Origin: DASQHW01 sp963837155
Lineage (GTDB): Bacteria > Actinomycetota > Acidimicrobiia > IMCC26256 > PALSA-610
NCBI GenBank assembly: GCA_963837155.1
Contig: CAWIMB010000002.1
Location: 2,356,001 to 2,420,000 of the forward strand
Direction: 5' to 3'
Length of the DNA: 64,000 nt
Part shown: positions 61,031 through 64,000 of the stretch, one piece after another
How the letters are laid out: the number at the start of each line of letters is the position of its first letter
Numbering within the stretch: position 1 is the stretch's first letter
The notes under the pieces: model-generated
What the model saw: the letters and a program-made list of their open reading frames with translations, nothing else
Told to the model about the DNA's origin: nothing
The model's database searches: none
Program-made: the position numbers and the translations under genes

Positions 61031-61047
61031 TCACCTCGGCCGGGTGA
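61031..61047. promoter_or_regulatory. Motif M copy (TCACCT-N5-GGGTGA)
   Basis: Eleven of 12 arm positions, 23 bp before GTG 61071. A GTG inside the right arm (61044) is also in frame but is less likely as start. Confidence 0.48.
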
Positions 61048-61070
61048 CGGTGGCGGCTCCCCGTAGGCTC

Positions 61071-62605
61071 GTGGGTCTGCGGGGCCCACCCTCCGAGCGA
61101 TACATCGACGTCGCAATCGCGGCTGCACTCGTGCTCCTTGTGGTGTGCGTGCACCCGCTGGGCGCGATATTCGGTAGGCCCTTCTGGCTCGATGAGGCCT
61201 GGGTCGCGGATCTCGCGAACGCGCCGCTGTCGCGGCAGGTGCAGTTGTCCTCGAGTACCCCGTCGGATGGATGCTGCTCGTTGGGCTCGTACCGGGCGAC
61301 GCGGACCAGCGGTAACGCGTCGTGCCGCTCGTCTTTTCCGCTGCGGTCGCGGTTTTGGCCTTCGTGCTCGTACGCGGCCTCAGCTGACACAGCACGGTCG
61401 AAGCCCGCTGCGCAGGAGTGATCGCCGCTGTGGCGGTGGTGCTCGCGCCTATTTCGCTGCTTCGAAACGACTTGAAGCAGTACACGGGCGATGCCGCGTT
61501 CGCACTGCTGATCCTTCTTCTCGCTCGTTACGCGGAACGCGAGAGTGGCAGGCGGGCGCTCATCCTGCTTTGTGTCGCGGGCGTCGTCGTCGTTCCCTTC
61601 AGCACCGTCGCCGGACTCGTGGCGATCGCTGCGTTCGCGGGCCTGCTGGTATCGGCGGCGGTCGAGCAGCGGTGGCACCGTCTGCGTGAGATCCTCATCG
61701 GCGCAGTCGCGAGTGGCATCGGAATCGCTGCGTACGTTGCAGCTGTTGTGCTGCCGCACGACAACGACAAGCTTCGAGACTATTGGCGCGCCTTCGATCT
61801 CAGTGGCACTCCCGCGGACGTGTTGTCAACAGCATGGCATCGGTCCACGAATCCTGAGTATTCCCTCGGCCTTCCGCCTGTCGTGATACTCGTGCTGTTC
61901 GGGTGCGGCCTCGTCGTGCTTGTGACCCGCCGCCATATCGCGATCGCGATCGCCACCGTCGTGCTGTGGCTGGAAATGTTCGCGCTCGGCGTCGCCGGTC
62001 GTTATCCGTTTCTTGACACGCGCACCTCACATTTCTTGCTCGTCGTCACTGTCGTGGTCGCGTCGATCGGCTTGGCCGGGCTTGCATTTGCTGCGGTTCG
62101 GCATCGGCGCTCGCCGATGGCCGCCGTCGCGCTCGTCGTGGCCGGCTCGCTCGCCGTCGGCGCCCGTCATGACATTCGGAGGTTCGTCGATCCCGCGGAG
62201 GACACGCGTACCCTTGCCCGCTCCGTCGCCGCGCACCGAACAGCGGACGACATCGTCGTCGTCAGCCTCTCGGGCAGTGCCGGATTCACCTACTACTGGC
62301 CCGGTCGAGAGCCCAAGACGTATCACCGTTCCAACAGCGCAATCGGCTTCGATGCCCGCGTCGAGCAGATCAACGCGGTCTTCGCGACTGGTCGCACCGA
62401 CGACGCCGTCCTCGAGACGATGCGTACCACGATCGCGGAGTGGCGCACACTCGGCGGTGACGGCCGCATCTGGATTGTGCGCTCACACGTGCACCCGGAC
62501 GAACTGGAAGCATGGGATGCTGCCTTCCGCGCACTCGACCTGCGACCGGTCGCAGTGACCCGATCCGTCGAACCGCTGCTCGTCGTCGATCCGTCGCAAG
62601 CCTGA
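61071..62605 (+). pseudogene. Polytopic glycosyltransferase-like (GT39/ArnT-type) membrane protein, broken frame
   Basis: From GTG 61071 an N-terminal helix (AAALVLLVVCVHPLGAIF) is followed by FWLDEAWVADLANAPLSR, where the Asp-Glu after helix 1 is the hallmark of lipid-linked sugar transferases. Fragments in other frames (VGWMLLVGLVPG, then VVPLVFSAAVAVLAFVLVRG, each ending in a stop) and the long frame from 61418 (PISLLRNDLKQYTGDAAFAL, seven or more helices, then a soluble end with DDIVVVSLSGSAGFTYYWPG) complete the protein. At least three disruptions occur within 200 bp, so it is either a real pseudogene or bad sequence. Confidence 0.62.
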
Positions 62606-62628
62606 CGGGCTTACGCCCGCCCGGCACC

Positions 62629-64000
62629 CTATTGGCCTTCTTCGAGCGTCGCCCGGAGCTCGCGACGCAACACCTTCCCGATCTCGCTGCGCGGCAACGC
62701 ATCGACGCGGTGGAACGCGACTGGCGTCTTGTACGGCGCGAGGTGCGCGCGGCACAGTTCGCGCAACTCGTCGTCACTCGTGTCGTGTGACGCAACCACG
62801 AACGCGACCGGCACCTCGCCGAGACGGTCGTCGGGGACGCCGATCACCGCCGCTTCCGCGACACCTGGCGCGAGCCGCAGCACTTCCTCGACCTGATCCG
62901 GGAACACCTTGTTGCCGCCGCGGTTGATCACGTCGCCGGCGCGGCCTTCGAGCCAGACGAACCCGTCTGCATCGACCCGCGCCAGGTCGCCCGTGTCGAC
63001 ATAGCCCTCGCTGTCGACGCGCTCGGGATCAAGCGAGGTCGCGGTGGACGGCGGCCGCACGAACAACCGGCCGATGTCGTGTTCGACGTCGACCAACTTG
63101 ACCGCGACACCCGGGTGGGGCCGTCCGATCGCGCCAAGTTTCTCCGGATGCTCGCGGGCATCGGCCGCAGTCCAACCGATCACCTCGCCGAATTCCACTT
63201 GGCCGTATCCGTTGAGCACGACGACCCGGAACTTTTCTGTGAAACGCTGCGCTTGGAGCGGCGACAGCGGCGCGGTGATGCTCCGCACGTACCGGAGCGG
63301 AGACAGATCGGTGATCGATTCGTCGTCAGCAAGCATCGTCATTGCCGCCGGCGGCAGCACCGTGGAACGAATGTCGAAGCGCGCGACGAGCTCGGCAAAG
63401 ACACCCGTATCGAAGCCGTCCATGACCACGACCGCGGCACCGGCGCGCAGGCCGAAGAGCACGTTGTAGACCCCCGCGTTGACCGCTAGTGGCACTGGCA
63501 CAAGGTTCGGCGCGGGCGGCCGGGTGGCATCGCGGCCCGCGCCCCGCAACGGCGTCAGGACCCGGTCGAGCAGCTCCACGTAGGCAGTGTGGCCGTGAGC
63601 GATCGGCTTCGGCGCGCCGGTCGTCCCCGACGTCCACACGAGCAGCGCGACGTCATCGCCGTACGCGCGCGGCCCCGGCAATGGTGTGATCGTCGAGTCG
63701 GTCACCAACACGGCGGGCCGCACGGCTTCCAGGATGCTCGATCGCTCTGCGGCCGGGAATCGGGGATTGACCGGTACGAACACCGCCCCCGCGAGCCAGA
63801 CGCCGAACATCGTCGTGATCGTGTGCGGGTCGTTGGGGAGCTGGACCGCGACGGCCTGACCCGGCCGCACGCCGGCCGCGCGCAACTGCTCAGCCACCGA
63901 CGTTGCTTCGGCGCGCGCCTCGCCTGCGCTCAGCGACGTGTTCACCGAATGCAGAAGCAACGCGTCGTCGGCGAAGGGATGTTCGAGCAGCAGAGACGCG
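62629..64000 (-). CDS. AMP-forming acyl-CoA synthetase/ligase, 5' end beyond the window
   Basis: ANL-superfamily adenylating enzyme. P-loop LLVWTSGTTGAPKPIAHGH, aromatic-adenine region LNGYGQVEFGEVIG, the Asp motif in GYVDTGDLARVDADGFVWLE, hinge GRAGDVINRGGNKVFPDQVE and the catalytic Lys region LPRSEIGKVLRREL at the C terminus. The frame continues upstream of the apparent TTG (…EHPFADDALLLHSV) to the window edge, so about the first ten or more residues are missing. It activates a carboxylic acid to its CoA ester; the chain length preferred is unknown. It could feed the WS/DGAT enzyme at 57 kb. Confidence 0.88.
   Translation of the reverse strand, partial: ASLLLEHPFADDALLLHSVNTSLSAGEARAEATSVAEQLRAAGVRPGQAVAVQLPNDPHTITTMFGVWLAGAVFVPVNPRFPAAERSSILEAVRPAVLVTDSTITPLPGPRAYGDDVALLVWTSGTTGAPKPIAHGHTAYVELLDRVLTPLRGAGRDATRPPAPNLVPVPLAVNAGVYNVLFGLRAGAAVVVMDGFDTGVFAELVARFDIRSTVLPPAAMTMLADDESITDLSPLRYVRSITAPLSPLQAQRFTEKFRVVVLNGYGQVEFGEVIGWTAADAREHPEKLGAIGRPHPGVAVKLVDVEHDIGRLFVRPPSTATSLDPERVDSEGYVDTGDLARVDADGFVWLEGRAGDVINRGGNKVFPDQVEEVLRLAPGVAEAAVIGVPDDRLGEVPVAFVVASHDTSDDELRELCRAHLAPYKTPVAFHRVDALPRSEIGKVLRRELRATLEEGQ

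Noticed and set aside
1..64000. CRISPR arrays, tRNA genes, insertion sequences, prophage genes
   Set aside because: Looked for direct-repeat arrays, transposase and integrase motifs and tRNA-like cloverleaf ends and saw none; a dedicated search could still find a tRNA missed by eye.

Overview
High-GC (about two thirds G+C) chromosomal DNA with strong GC3 bias, densely packed genes, many GTG starts and many ATGA/GTGA overlaps. The gene set (DosR/DevR-like regulator, universal stress proteins, GAF-ANTAR, DUF1918, LAL-type LuxR regulators, wax-ester/TAG synthase, cytochrome bd, NDH-2) points to an uncultured or little-studied actinobacterium, most likely near the Acidimicrobiia; this taxonomic guess is inference. 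I saw no tRNA, rRNA, CRISPR array, insertion sequence or prophage.

Layout. 1-3.4 kb: MacB/FtsX-type ABC exporter with badly broken frames. 3.6-9.1 kb: PAS sensor kinase, then a minus-strand block of two proline-rich anchored proteins, ApbE flavin transferase and a ferric-reductase-like haem membrane protein, preceded by a response regulator and histidine kinase read as one ORF. 9.1-17.6 kb: a DevR/DosR-like dormancy/stress island (CBS protein, three PPOX-like flavin proteins, multicopper oxidase with an extra cupredoxin domain, two universal stress proteins, DevR itself, DUF1918, ABC-2 exporter) with recurring 14-bp boxes of the GGGCC-N4-GGYCC kind. 17.6-20.4 kb: a 919-residue fusion of persulfide dioxygenase, three rhodanese domains and a sulfite-oxidase-like molybdenum domain. 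20.6-23.7 kb: sigma factor, membrane partner and arylsulfotransferase-like secreted protein. 23.7-36.2 kb: signalling region (DesK-type two-component pair, GAF-ANTAR, PP2C phosphatase, two large LAL LuxR regulators, and a cobalamin-binding protein with the WX9EH signature of CarH photoreceptors). 36.4-41.6 kb: a five-gene minus-strand operon (MFS, GMC oxidoreductase, SDR, K+ channel, membrane protein). 41.7-49.2 kb: GH15 glucanase/trehalase, NDH-2, cydAB, ClC channel. 49.1-64 kb: small membrane/stress proteins, YihY, STAS, TetR with two operators, Abhydrolase_9/CPBP/SHOCT operon, wax ester synthase, a hendecad-repeat protein with RDD partner, a broken glycosyltransferase-like gene and a truncated acyl-CoA ligase.

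Together the genes describe a cell prepared for low oxygen and energy stress: alternative electron entry and exit (NDH-2, cytochrome bd, flavin/haem membrane electron transfer, MCO), sulfane-sulfur disposal, storage polymers (glucan/trehalose hydrolysis, neutral lipid synthesis) and many sensors. Two different intergenic DNA motifs stand out: the DosR-like boxes between 10 and 17 kb, and a separate palindrome TCACCC-N4..6-GGGTGA found in 16 places between 23.9 and 61.1 kb, nearly always upstream of genes.

Caution: around eighteen genes contain apparent single-base frameshifts inside otherwise conserved proteins, worst near the left edge and at 58-62 kb. This looks like uncorrected long-read error rather than wholesale gene decay, so coordinates of those genes span the reconstructed protein and any unusual fusion must be checked against raw reads.
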